Assembly (NCBI GenBank): GCA_041395625.1
Contig: JAWLAE010000002.1
Location: 992,001-1,056,000, forward strand
Origin: CADEED01 sp041395625
Lineage (GTDB): Bacteria; Pseudomonadota; Gammaproteobacteria; Steroidobacterales; Steroidobacteraceae
Direction: 5' to 3'
Length of the DNA: 64,000 nucleotides
Part shown: one piece after another, positions 8,315-16,134 of the stretch
Numbering within the stretch: the first letter of the stretch is position 1
Layout: every line of letters begins with the position of its first letter
Position numbers and translations under genes: made by a program
Notes under the pieces: model-generated
The model's database searches: none
Seen by the model: the letters and a program-made list of their open reading frames with translations, nothing else
Told to the model about the DNA's origin: nothing

Positions 8315-8351
8315 TGTGTGCAACAATTGTTTCTGCCAGGCTGGAGTCGAC

Positions 8352-8966
8352 ATGGGACGCCGCAACGACCACACGCGTGAGGAATTACGGGATCTAGCAC
8401 TGCGAACAGCCGCGAGCATCGTGGAAACGGCCGGTCCAAGCGCACTGACCATGCGCGAGGTGGCGCGCCGTATAGGCTACACCGTCGGTGCGCTCTATCA
8501 TTCTTTCGCGAACCTGGACGATTTGATCGTCCAGCTCAACGAAAGAACGGTATTCGAGTTGCGGCAGGCCCTGGAAAACGTCAACCGGCAGTCCAACGAT
8601 GCGGGGCAACGTCTGAGGTTGCTGGCGGCGGCCTATCTTGGCTTCGCACTGTTGCACACACATCGCTGGCGCCTGGTATTCGAGCATCGACTGCCGGTCG
8701 GTCAGGCGGCACCGAAATCATATCGCTCCCACACGGCCGCTTTGTTCGAGATGGTGCAGGAGAATCTGCCTACCAACTCCTGTGGCCGACAGCGTGTCAA
8801 TGCACCCGTGGTCGCTACTGCACTCTGGAGCAGCGTTCACGGAATATGCATGCTGGCGGTTAGTGGCAAGCTGCAGGTGGGAACGACGGCGTCGGTGCAG
8901 AAGCTGCTGGACGTCTTGCTGGATTGCTTCCTGGAGCCGCGAACCAGCAGATCGAAACGTGGCTAG
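8352..8966 (+). CDS. TetR family transcriptional regulator
   Basis: 204 residues. The N-terminal HTH is clear: TREELRDLALRTAASIVETA, then LTMREVARRIGYTVGALYHSF and NLDDLIVQLNERT. The C-terminal domain (LLAAAYLGFALLHTHRWRLV and the ALWSSVHGICML helix) resembles the WHG-type ligand domain found in many TetR proteins. I start at the ATG at 8352, which gives the usual MGRRNDHTRE opening. It is divergent from the rhombotarget lipoprotein, with two operator palindromes between, so it most likely represses itself and that gene. The ligand is unknown. Confidence 0.9.
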   Translation: MGRRNDHTREELRDLALRTAASIVETAGPSALTMREVARRIGYTVGALYHSFANLDDLIVQLNERTVFELRQALENVNRQSNDAGQRLRLLAAAYLGFALLHTHRWRLVFEHRLPVGQAAPKSYRSHTAALFEMVQENLPTNSCGRQRVNAPVVATALWSSVHGICMLAVSGKLQVGTTASVQKLLDVLLDCFLEPRTSRSKRG

Positions 8967-8989
8967 TATCGCTGCGCGGCGCGCGTGTA

Positions 8990-9226
8990 CTAAATTCCGG
9001 CTTTGCCGAACGCGTCCGTGAGCTGACGCAAGGCGACTGCCAACGACGGATGCTCTGCTTCGAACTGCGCTGCCAGTCGCCGCGCCGTCGAAACATGCGA
9101 TTGAAACTTCTCGAGATCGTTCGCGACAACACCGAGCAAGGCCTTCGACTCCGGGTCGAGCGACTCGGCGTTCGCAAGCTCCGCATGAACCCGGCGCAGC
9201 AAATCGGGCAATTCATTCTTGCTCAT
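8990..9226 (-). CDS. DUF4404 family small protein
   Basis: 78 residues, soluble and helical, with no Cys. The sequence LPDLLRRVHAELANAESLDP followed by LGVVANDLEKFQ and FEAEHPSLAVALRQLTDAFG matches the DUF4404 pattern. Its ATG overlaps the stop of the cytochrome c gene by 4 bases, so the two are co-translated. Function unknown. Confidence 0.75.
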   Translation of the reverse strand: MSKNELPDLLRRVHAELANAESLDPESKALLGVVANDLEKFQSHVSTARRLAAQFEAEHPSLAVALRQLTDAFGKAGI

Positions 9227-9684
9227 GGCGACGGCTTGGCACTCGTGCCGGACGAAGCATCGGTACGGCGAATCTGAATCGACCGCAGGAATTCCATCAG
9301 TCGATCGATCAACTTGCTGGCCTGCTCGGCACCCGCCTCCGGATCACTGATGCTCGCGGCGGCGAACTCATAACCCCAGATGGGCATACGACGCGCGCCA
9401 TGCGCAGCCGGAATGTCTCTGCCATCGACGATGCGGCGCACCTGTTCGACCGGAAAAATGCCTCGGTGCCGTACCGCGAGTCGCGTCAGATCGGGGACTG
9501 CGACGTTCAACACACTGGCCACCGGGCCATCACCTTGAGCGGTAGTGCCGTGGCAACTGGCGCAGAATCGCTGATACAACTCCGCCCCGGAATAGTCGGA
9601 AAAATCCTGGGCTCCTGCGCTTGTAGCCAGGCCCTGCAACAGCAGCGCAGCCCCCACTGCCGATATTGCCTTGCTCTTGTCCAT
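9223..9684 (-). CDS. Class I cytochrome c, periplasmic
   Basis: About 153 residues from the ATG at 9684, which gives a signal peptide (KAISAVGAALLLQGLATSAGAQ). The single haem site is FCASCHG, about 45 residues in. The likely distal ligand is the Met in RRMPIWGYEF. Between them PDLTRLAVRHRGIFP is common in small electron-transfer cytochromes with one haem. An upstream in-frame ATG at 9759 would bury the signal peptide and is unlikely. It is followed by the overlapping DUF4404 gene. The redox partner is not evident from the neighbours. Confidence 0.85.
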   Translation of the reverse strand: MDKSKAISAVGAALLLQGLATSAGAQDFSDYSGAELYQRFCASCHGTTAQGDGPVASVLNVAVPDLTRLAVRHRGIFPVEQVRRIVDGRDIPAAHGARRMPIWGYEFAAASISDPEAGAEQASKLIDRLMEFLRSIQIRRTDASSGTSAKPSP

Positions 9685-9767
9685 GTCACCAAAAGGATGC
9701 GACCGACAGCGAACAGCGTCCATAGGTATATTCCTACGTCTGGCACACTCCCCTATCATGCGTCTGC

Positions 9768-10346
9768 ATGAAGACGCCTGAAATCTATGTCAGCACGGAT
9801 ATCGAAGCCGACGGCCCAATCCCCGGCCCGCATTCGATGCTGAGTTTTGGGTCGGCCGCCTTTCTCGGCGACGGGACCTTGTTAGGAACGCACACGGCCA
9901 ACCTGGCCACGCTCCCCGGTGCCAGCGGTCATCCAGTCACGATGAAATGGTGGGCCACGCAGCTCACAGCCTGGGACAAGAGCCGCGAGCAGTGCCAGCG
10001 TCCCGAGATCGCGATGCCCGCCTACGCCACGTGGATCAAGTCCCTGCCAGGCAAACCGGTATTCGTAGGTTATCCCGCGTCCTTCGATTTCATGTTCATC
10101 TGCTGGTATCTGTTTCGTTTCGCTGGCGAAAATCCATTCTCTTTCGCAGCGCTCGACATCAAGACGTTCGGCATGGCGTTGATGAATTGCGACTACCGGC
10201 AGGCCACCAAGCAAAGCATGCCGGAAACCTGGAAGGTGGCTTTGCCGCATACGCACGTCGCCCTCGACGATGCACTGGAGCAAGGTCAGATCTTCTGCAA
10301 CATGCTCGCCGAGCGTGCACGGCGGGCTGATCAGTCCAGGCCGTAG
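9768..10346 (+). CDS. 3'-5' exonuclease, DEDDh (RNase H-like) family
   Basis: 192 residues. The first acidic motif is YVSTDIEADGP (Asp-x-Glu), the second is FVGYPASFDFMF (Asp), and the last is HVALDDALEQG, giving the His-x4-Asp of the DEDDh class. Such enzymes remove nucleotides from single-stranded DNA or RNA 3' ends with two metal ions. The protein is small, without extra domains. Its 3' end overlaps the convergent PPOX gene by 16 bases. It is divergent from the cytochrome c gene. The substrate cannot be told from sequence. Confidence 0.8.
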   Translation: MKTPEIYVSTDIEADGPIPGPHSMLSFGSAAFLGDGTLLGTHTANLATLPGASGHPVTMKWWATQLTAWDKSREQCQRPEIAMPAYATWIKSLPGKPVFVGYPASFDFMFICWYLFRFAGENPFSFAALDIKTFGMALMNCDYRQATKQSMPETWKVALPHTHVALDDALEQGQIFCNMLAERARRADQSRP

Positions 10347-10738
10347 ATTCGGTGGCGCTCCGGCGTCATCAACCCGAGCTGGGTACCTTCGGGTGAGAGC
10401 GCTCGATTGCGCTGCCCGAGGCCTTCCGGCCCGAATGCGCGGCTGATCATCTCGTTCCAGATAGCCTGGGCCTCGGCGTCATGGCGCAGCACAATGGGGC
10501 CCCATACGATTACGTGCGCCATCGTCCCGGGCTTGGAGATCGCGACGCAGCCGCGTGGATCACGCTCGAGATTGCGAACCTTCTGCTTACCCGTGAAACT
10601 GAACAACAGATGGGGTGGCTTGAGACCCATCATCATCGGCGTGACATGTGGCCCACCGTCGCGCCCCACGGTCGCGAGATGCACCCACGCCGCCGGCTCG
10701 TGTAGTTTCTCGATCGCTGACTGCAGCTTCTGATCCAT
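10331..10738 (-). CDS. Pyridoxamine 5'-phosphate oxidase-fold flavin protein (PPOX class)
   Basis: 135 residues, a split-barrel PPOX domain: WVHLATVGRDGGPHVTPMMM, LLFSFTGKQKVRNLERDPRG and the strand MAHVIVWGPIVLR. An excellent GAGGAGGAG lies just before the ATG. It is 12 bases after the LLM-type oxidoreductase gene, so the two are an operon. In actinobacteria such pairs often use F420; here the cofactor could be FMN or F420, and no F420 synthesis gene is visible in the window. Confidence 0.8.
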   Translation of the reverse strand: MDQKLQSAIEKLHEPAAWVHLATVGRDGGPHVTPMMMGLKPPHLLFSFTGKQKVRNLERDPRGCVAISKPGTMAHVIVWGPIVLRHDAEAQAIWNEMISRAFGPEGLGQRNRALSPEGTQLGLMTPERHRIYGLD

Positions 10739-10750
10739 CGTTACTCCTCC

Positions 10751-11833
10751 TCATCGAAAGTGCGGCATGACATCGGTCGCAAACAACCGCGTCTGCTCGA
10801 CCATCGCTGCCTGCCGCTCGCCGTGCGGATGCGCGACCGGCGAACCGCCCAATAGATAGACGTGCTCCAATCCCAAATCGACCAGCACCTGCAATCGTTG
10901 CCGGCACTTATCGGGCGTACCGCAGATCGAGAACCAGTCGACGAACTCGTCCGGCACCGCAGTCAGATGCGCGCCTTTTTCTTGCGCATGATGCGCCATG
11001 TCGTACTTCGTCTGCATGTGTGCCGCGACACCTTTGAGCTTGTCGGGCAAATGATCGAGCGGCGCACCCTTGAGGCCCGCAAAATGCGCCACCATGCCGG
11101 AGATCATGCGGCACAATTCGATCGCGCGTTGTTCGTCGCGATCGCACACTAGATTCACGTACGCGCCGAGACGGACGGAATCGCGCGGTCGGCCCGTATC
11201 CGCGAGGCGTTGCAACGCGGTGCGCATGGCCCATTCAATGCGCTCCGGCGCGCTGCCGACGGCGAACGTCACTCGATCCGCCACATCGACGGCCATCGCA
11301 ATCGTTTTCGGCCCAGTGCAGGCAACATCGACGGCAACGGGTGCGACATCGACCGAATCCAGCCAACGCAGTTTCGACGGCGTGCCATTGCGATCGATCG
11401 TCTCACCGCGTTGGTAGGCCTTGAGCCGCTCGACGAACGTGCGGAGCTGCTCGGTGGTCCCATTCCGGATGCCAATATGCTCGGCCGAAGAATCACCGCG
11501 ACCGATGCCGCAGATCACGCGACCGTTGGCTTCCGCTTGCAGGGTTGCCAGTGCCGATGCTGTGACGGCGACATCGCGCGTCACGGGATTGGTGACGCCC
11601 GTGCCCAGCATCAGGCGTTCGGTCGAGTGAGCGGCTAACGACAGTTGTCCGAACGGATCCGGGCTTAGATTTTGCGTGTCGGGGCATAGCAGCACATCGA
11701 AGCCCATTGCCTCGATTGCGCGCGCCAGCTTCGCGGTATAGCCCGGCGAGGCTTCCATGACCACGCCGAACTGCGGCGGCTTGCGGTGAGCATCGGCGGA
11801 GACTGTTACCACCCTTGACCTCGAGTTGCGCAA
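10751..11833 (-). CDS. LLM class flavin-dependent oxidoreductase
   Basis: 360 residues, a luciferase-like TIM barrel: QFGVVMEASPGYTAKLARAI at the start, RLMLGTGVTNPVTRDVAVTA, then GRVICGIGRGDSS, and a late FSICGTPDKCRQRLQVLVDLG. These are typical of bacterial luciferase-like and F420-type reductases. The ATG at 11833 is used, though a GTG at 11812 is also possible. It is followed by the PPOX protein, possibly its partner. Roles in this class range from alkane or nitrile monooxygenation to F420-linked reduction, so the substrate is open. Confidence 0.82.
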   Translation of the reverse strand: MRNSRSRVVTVSADAHRKPPQFGVVMEASPGYTAKLARAIEAMGFDVLLCPDTQNLSPDPFGQLSLAAHSTERLMLGTGVTNPVTRDVAVTASALATLQAEANGRVICGIGRGDSSAEHIGIRNGTTEQLRTFVERLKAYQRGETIDRNGTPSKLRWLDSVDVAPVAVDVACTGPKTIAMAVDVADRVTFAVGSAPERIEWAMRTALQRLADTGRPRDSVRLGAYVNLVCDRDEQRAIELCRMISGMVAHFAGLKGAPLDHLPDKLKGVAAHMQTKYDMAHHAQEKGAHLTAVPDEFVDWFSICGTPDKCRQRLQVLVDLGLEHVYLLGGSPVAHPHGERQAAMVEQTRLFATDVMPHFR

Positions 11834-11848
11834 ATCGATGCGATCACC

Positions 11849-13522
11849 TTACGCATGACCGGAAGAATCGTCCAGTGGCGGCCGCCGCTGCTCAGTACCT
11901 AACGGCTCTGCACCGCGCGGCCGTTCGAGAAAACGCCGCATGGTGCCGCGACCGCCGCCAATGAGTTCGGCGATCTGCCGACGCACGTCCTGGTCGGCGC
12001 GTGTCGGGCGCGTCTGGCGGCGCAAGTAGTCCATCCACGTCGGACTCTCGAAGCGCTCCGCCCAAAGTTCCGGATCATCGATGTCCTGACACACGGACCA
12101 CCATCGCGCACCGTCGCGGCGGCGTATTCGACCCAGTTCATTGATCAAAGCCACGAACTTCACCGCATTGTCCGACGGCACGCGATATTCGATCGTGACG
12201 ATGATTGGTCCGGACGCAGGATGGATCTCGAACTTGGGCGGCGCAATTTCGCTGCGAGTATGCGGATCGAAGGCACCGACGCCCGCCACGGATACTGGCG
12301 TCCATCGCGCTGCCAGCAGTGAGATCAAGGCGGCAATTGCCGCAATGGACAAGGACTCGCGCACACCGACCACATGTCCAACCTGACCCCACAGCCAACT
12401 GCCCACCGCGACACCTGCAAACGCGACCGTCTGGTACATGGCCAGCGTGCGGCCCATGACCCAACGAGGTGATGACAGCTGCACGGCGATGTTGAAATTG
12501 GCCAGGGCGAGGGTCCACACCGATCCTGCCAGCAGGTGCGCGAGTAGCGTGAGCGCCAGCCAGCGACTCTGACCGATCGCAAGTAGCGCGATGAAGGCCA
12601 GGGCACCCGCCGTTCGCAGCAGTGTGTCACTGGCGTAGCGCGCGCGCAGCGTAGCGCTGGAAAGCGCCGCCAGCATGGCACCGACACCAAACGCACCGAG
12701 CAGCAAACCGTACGTCGGCGCCCCACCCCCTAACAAGTCACGCGCCACGATCGGCATCAGGGCTGGCGCCGCTGCCATCGGGATCGTGAACAGCGCGCAG
12801 CGTGCCAGGATCGCCATCAGGTGCGGCGACAAGCGGACGTAGCGCGTACCCGCTGCGATCGCTGCGCCCAAGGGCTCAGGCGGCAAGGGATTCTTGTTGC
12901 GTACGGGACGCCACCAGACCAGGGCGGCCAAAGTACCGACATAGGACACGGCGTTGATGGTGAACGCAACCGCAGCACCAGCAGCAGCGACGATCAAACC
13001 GCCGACCGCTGGCCCCACACTACGCGCCATATTGAAGCCGACGGCATTGGCCATGACGGCCGAGGGAATCAGCTCGCGAGGCACCTGCTCACCAATCGAG
13101 GCTTGCCAGGCCGGCGCGAAAGCGGCAGTACCACACCCGATCAGAAACGTGAGGCCCAGCAGCAACTCCGGGGTCACCTGGTCGAAATATGCCAGCATCG
13201 CCAGCACGATGGCTGCCGCCAACATCAGCAGCTGCGACCCGAGCATGATAATGCGACGATCGTGAGTGTCGGCGTAGGCGCCGGCGATCAACGAGAAGAA
13301 GAAGAACGGCAACGCACCAGCGGTTTGCACGAGCGCCACCTGATCCGGCGAGGGCGCAATGGTCGTCATCAGCCACGCCGCACCGACCGACTGGATCAGG
13401 CTGCCGAGCGACGAGATCAGCGTCGCCCACCAGAACACGGCGAACACGCGATGCGCGAACGGCGCGAGCGTGGCGTTGCGCCAGCGAGCGAATGCGGTCG
13501 GGTCAATTCTGAGTAGTGCCAC
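11849..13522 (-). CDS. MFS transporter with C-terminal cytoplasmic domain (EntS/TMS-like)
   Basis: 557 residues from a GTG. The first about 410 residues form a 12-helix MFS exporter (FAVFWWATLISSLGSLIQSV; the inter-helix loop GAYADTHDRRIIM). The remaining about 140 residues are soluble: after PKFEIHPASG comes IIVTIEYRVPSDNAVKFVAL and a Trp-rich stretch WSVCQDIDDPELWAERF, like the dimeric alpha-beta (antibiotic monooxygenase-like) tail found on a subset of these exporters. Substrates of relatives include siderophores and drugs. It ends 15 bases before the LLM gene begins, so the three genes may be one transcript. Confidence 0.85.
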   Translation of the reverse strand: MALLRIDPTAFARWRNATLAPFAHRVFAVFWWATLISSLGSLIQSVGAAWLMTTIAPSPDQVALVQTAGALPFFFFSLIAGAYADTHDRRIIMLGSQLLMLAAAIVLAMLAYFDQVTPELLLGLTFLIGCGTAAFAPAWQASIGEQVPRELIPSAVMANAVGFNMARSVGPAVGGLIVAAAGAAVAFTINAVSYVGTLAALVWWRPVRNKNPLPPEPLGAAIAAGTRYVRLSPHLMAILARCALFTIPMAAAPALMPIVARDLLGGGAPTYGLLLGAFGVGAMLAALSSATLRARYASDTLLRTAGALAFIALLAIGQSRWLALTLLAHLLAGSVWTLALANFNIAVQLSSPRWVMGRTLAMYQTVAFAGVAVGSWLWGQVGHVVGVRESLSIAAIAALISLLAARWTPVSVAGVGAFDPHTRSEIAPPKFEIHPASGPIIVTIEYRVPSDNAVKFVALINELGRIRRRDGARWWSVCQDIDDPELWAERFESPTWMDYLRRQTRPTRADQDVRRQIAELIGGGRGTMRRFLERPRGAEPLGTEQRRPPLDDSSGHA

Positions 13523-13720
13523 GTGGTATTTTCAAGATGCGACCGGACGTCGGGGCCGGGCAACCGTACCCAGCAACGCGGCGAGCTAGGATACCGGAAT
13601 TGTCGCCGCGGTAGTTAGAACTGCGCGAATTTGAATTGGCCGTCGCGCCACACTAGTCTGGGCGAGCCGAAAAGCAAGACTCGATTGACCTTTGCCCGCC
13701 GCCTGCGTACCGTGGCAGCC

Positions 13721-15196
13721 GTGAAAATTGACTGGCAACAGTACGATCCCGGCACAGCCTTCGATGAGCTCATTCGTGCGCCTGGTCAACCGCACAGCGC
13801 CGCCGCGGCGCTCACCCGGTACCTCGCCTCGCTGTCCCCGAAGATGCTCGAGTCGCGGCAGGAAGCAGCCGAACGGGCAATCGTCGAGATGGGTATCACC
13901 TTCACTGTCTACAGCGAGGGGCGGAACATCGATCGCGCCTGGCCGTTCGACATCATTCCCCGCACGATCGCGGCTCGGGAGTGGGACCAGGTTGCGGCCG
14001 GGCTGACTCAGAGGCTGACAGCCCTCAATCTGTTCATCGACGACCTGTACCACGAGCGGTGCATCATTCGCGATGGCGTCGTCCCGGAGGAAATCGTTGC
14101 GACGTCGCGGAACTTCCTGAAGGCGTGTATCGGCGCGCGGCCCGCTCATGGTGTCTGGGCCAACGTCTGCGGTACCGATCTGGTGCGCGACGCGGACGGC
14201 ACTCTCTATGTACTGGAAGACAATTTGCGGGTGCCGTCCGGCGTCTCGTACATGCTGGAAAACCGGATCATCACGAAACGCGTGTTCCCTGAGTTGTTTC
14301 AGGACAGCTCGATTCGTTCGGTCGACGACTATGCCTCGCAGCTATTCGAGATGCTGAACTCGCTCTCACCGCGCGACGTGGAGCGACCAGAAGTAGTCGT
14401 CTTGACGCCGGGCATCTACAACTCAGCCTATTTCGAGCATGCCTACCTGGCACAGCGGATGGGCGTAGAACTGGTCGAAGGATGCGACCTTGTCGTTGGC
14501 GATGACGACTGCGTCTACATGCGCACGATTTCCGGCCGTGAGCGCGTTGACGTCATATACCGGCGTATCAACGACACGGCGCTCGATCCCGAGTGCTTCG
14601 AAAAGGACTCCTTGTTAGGCGTACCTGGAATCATGCGCGCGTGGCGTGCCGGCAAGGTCAGCCTGGCCAACGCACCCGGCTCCGGCGTCGCCGACGACAA
14701 GGTCGTCTACGCCTACGTGCCGCGCATCATTCGTTACTACCTCGATGAGGACGCGCTGCTACCGAATGTGCCAACCTACCTTTGCAGCGAACCGGACAAG
14801 CTGGAATACGTGCTGGCCAATCTCGACAAGCTGGTCGTCAAACCGGCCAATGAATCCGGTGGCTACGGCATGCTGGTCGGCAGTCATGCCACCCGCAAGG
14901 AGCGCGAGGAGTTTGCGCCGTTCGTGAAAACGAATCCCCGCAACTACATCGCGCAACCTGTCCTCAACCTCTCGACTGTCCCCACGCTGATCGAAGGCAA
15001 ACTGGAACCTCGTCATGTCGATCTGCGCCCCTTCATCTTGCAGGGTGCATCCACGTCGGTTACGGCAGGCGGGCTGACGAGGGTTGCCCTGCGCCGCGGC
15101 TCTCTCGTGGTCAATTCGTCGCAGGGCGGTGGCAGCAAAGATACGTGGATCGTCGAGGCCGAACCCGAGGCCGCCACGCAGCGGAGACGCCGCTGA
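13721..15196 (+). CDS. Circularly permuted ATP-grasp protein (COG2308 type)
   Basis: About 491 residues from the GTG at 13721, which aligns with the usual VKIDWQQYDPGTAFDELI opening. Visible signatures: RAWPFDIIPRTI, ALNLFIDDLYHERCIIRDG, the ATP-binding YVLEDNLRVPSGVSYMLENR, LVVKPANESGGYGMLVGSHA and the late VDLRPFILQG. This family is a permuted ATP-grasp amidoligase-type enzyme always found with alpha-E and transglutaminase genes, and is thought to ligate amino acids to make or tag small peptides. Its TGA overlaps the ATG of the alpha-E gene by one base. The ligated substrate is not known. Confidence 0.9.
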   Translation: MKIDWQQYDPGTAFDELIRAPGQPHSAAAALTRYLASLSPKMLESRQEAAERAIVEMGITFTVYSEGRNIDRAWPFDIIPRTIAAREWDQVAAGLTQRLTALNLFIDDLYHERCIIRDGVVPEEIVATSRNFLKACIGARPAHGVWANVCGTDLVRDADGTLYVLEDNLRVPSGVSYMLENRIITKRVFPELFQDSSIRSVDDYASQLFEMLNSLSPRDVERPEVVVLTPGIYNSAYFEHAYLAQRMGVELVEGCDLVVGDDDCVYMRTISGRERVDVIYRRINDTALDPECFEKDSLLGVPGIMRAWRAGKVSLANAPGSGVADDKVVYAYVPRIIRYYLDEDALLPNVPTYLCSEPDKLEYVLANLDKLVVKPANESGGYGMLVGSHATRKEREEFAPFVKTNPRNYIAQPVLNLSTVPTLIEGKLEPRHVDLRPFILQGASTSVTAGGLTRVALRRGSLVVNSSQGGGSKDTWIVEAEPEAATQRRRR

Positions 15197-16122
15197 TGCT
15201 GTCGCGAGTCGCCGAACGAGTCTATTGGGCCGGTCGCTATCTCGAGCGCGCCGAGGACAGTGCGCGGCTCATCGATGTTCACAGTCAGCTGTTGCTGGAC
15301 TTGCCGCCTACGGTGGGTATCGCTTGGCCGCAAGTGATGGAAATCATCGGCCTCACCGACGAGCCGGTGCGTCGAGGCCGTGCCGCCGAGCGCGACATGC
15401 TCAAGCTCCTGCTCACGGATGAAGCTTGCGCGAGCTCGGTCACCGCCACGATCGCAATGGCGCGCGAGAATTTTCGCACCACGCGCGATATCGTGCCCAC
15501 CGAAGCCTGGCAGGGCGTGAACGAGCTGCACATATTTGCGCGGACTCAACTTCGCTGGGCCGTCGGCAAACGTCGCCGGCACGACATCCTGAGCGAAATC
15601 GTCACTCGGGTGCAGCAGCTGCGTGGCCTGCTCAGCGACACGATGAGTCACGGTCCGGCGTATCAATTTCTGTGCATCGGCACCAATCTCGAGCGCGCCG
15701 ACATGTGCACGCGCATCATCGATGTGGCGGTCGCCAGCTTGCTGAAAGATCCGGAGCGCCTGCAGCGCTATGACAATACGCTGTGGATGAGCACACTCAA
15801 GTCGGTGTCCGGCTATCAGATGTATCGCCAATACGTCCGCCGGCGCATCCGCGGTCCAGACGTGCTGGCGTTCTTGTTCCAGGACGCGGATTTTCCGCGC
15901 TCGATCTGCCATTGTCTGGCGCAGATCGAGCAGTGCATGACCAATCTGCCGAAAGGCGCTGCGCTCACCAGACAACTCAACGCGCTGAGCAAGACAGTGG
16001 TGGCACTGGACGTCAAACGCCTGGACAACGCCGCGCTGCACGTCGAAGTCGATCGATTTCAGCTGGCGCTGGCCGATCTCAACCAGCAGATGACGGCAAC
16101 CTGGTTCTCGCCGGTAGAATGA
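15196..16122 (+). CDS. Alpha-E domain protein
   Basis: 308 residues, all-helical alpha-E (COG2307) fold: MLSRVAERVYWAGRYLERAE, ARENFRTTRDIVPTEAWQGVN, FLCIGTNLERADMCTRIID and FPRSICHCLAQIEQ. Alpha-E proteins accompany the permuted ATP-grasp enzymes and transglutaminases and are assumed to act with them, but no reaction has been assigned. The ATG at 15196 shares its A with the upstream TGA, so translation is coupled. It converges on the fused transglutaminase gene, with 12 bases between stops. Confidence 0.9.
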   Translation: MLSRVAERVYWAGRYLERAEDSARLIDVHSQLLLDLPPTVGIAWPQVMEIIGLTDEPVRRGRAAERDMLKLLLTDEACASSVTATIAMARENFRTTRDIVPTEAWQGVNELHIFARTQLRWAVGKRRRHDILSEIVTRVQQLRGLLSDTMSHGPAYQFLCIGTNLERADMCTRIIDVAVASLLKDPERLQRYDNTLWMSTLKSVSGYQMYRQYVRRRIRGPDVLAFLFQDADFPRSICHCLAQIEQCMTNLPKGAALTRQLNALSKTVVALDVKRLDNAALHVEVDRFQLALADLNQQMTATWFSPVE

Positions 16123-16134
16123 TCGAGCAGCCGA

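Noticed and set aside
15013..16041. 342-codon minus-strand frame over the alpha-E gene
   Set aside because: Antisense to a recognised gene, no ribosome-binding site and no recognisable domain.
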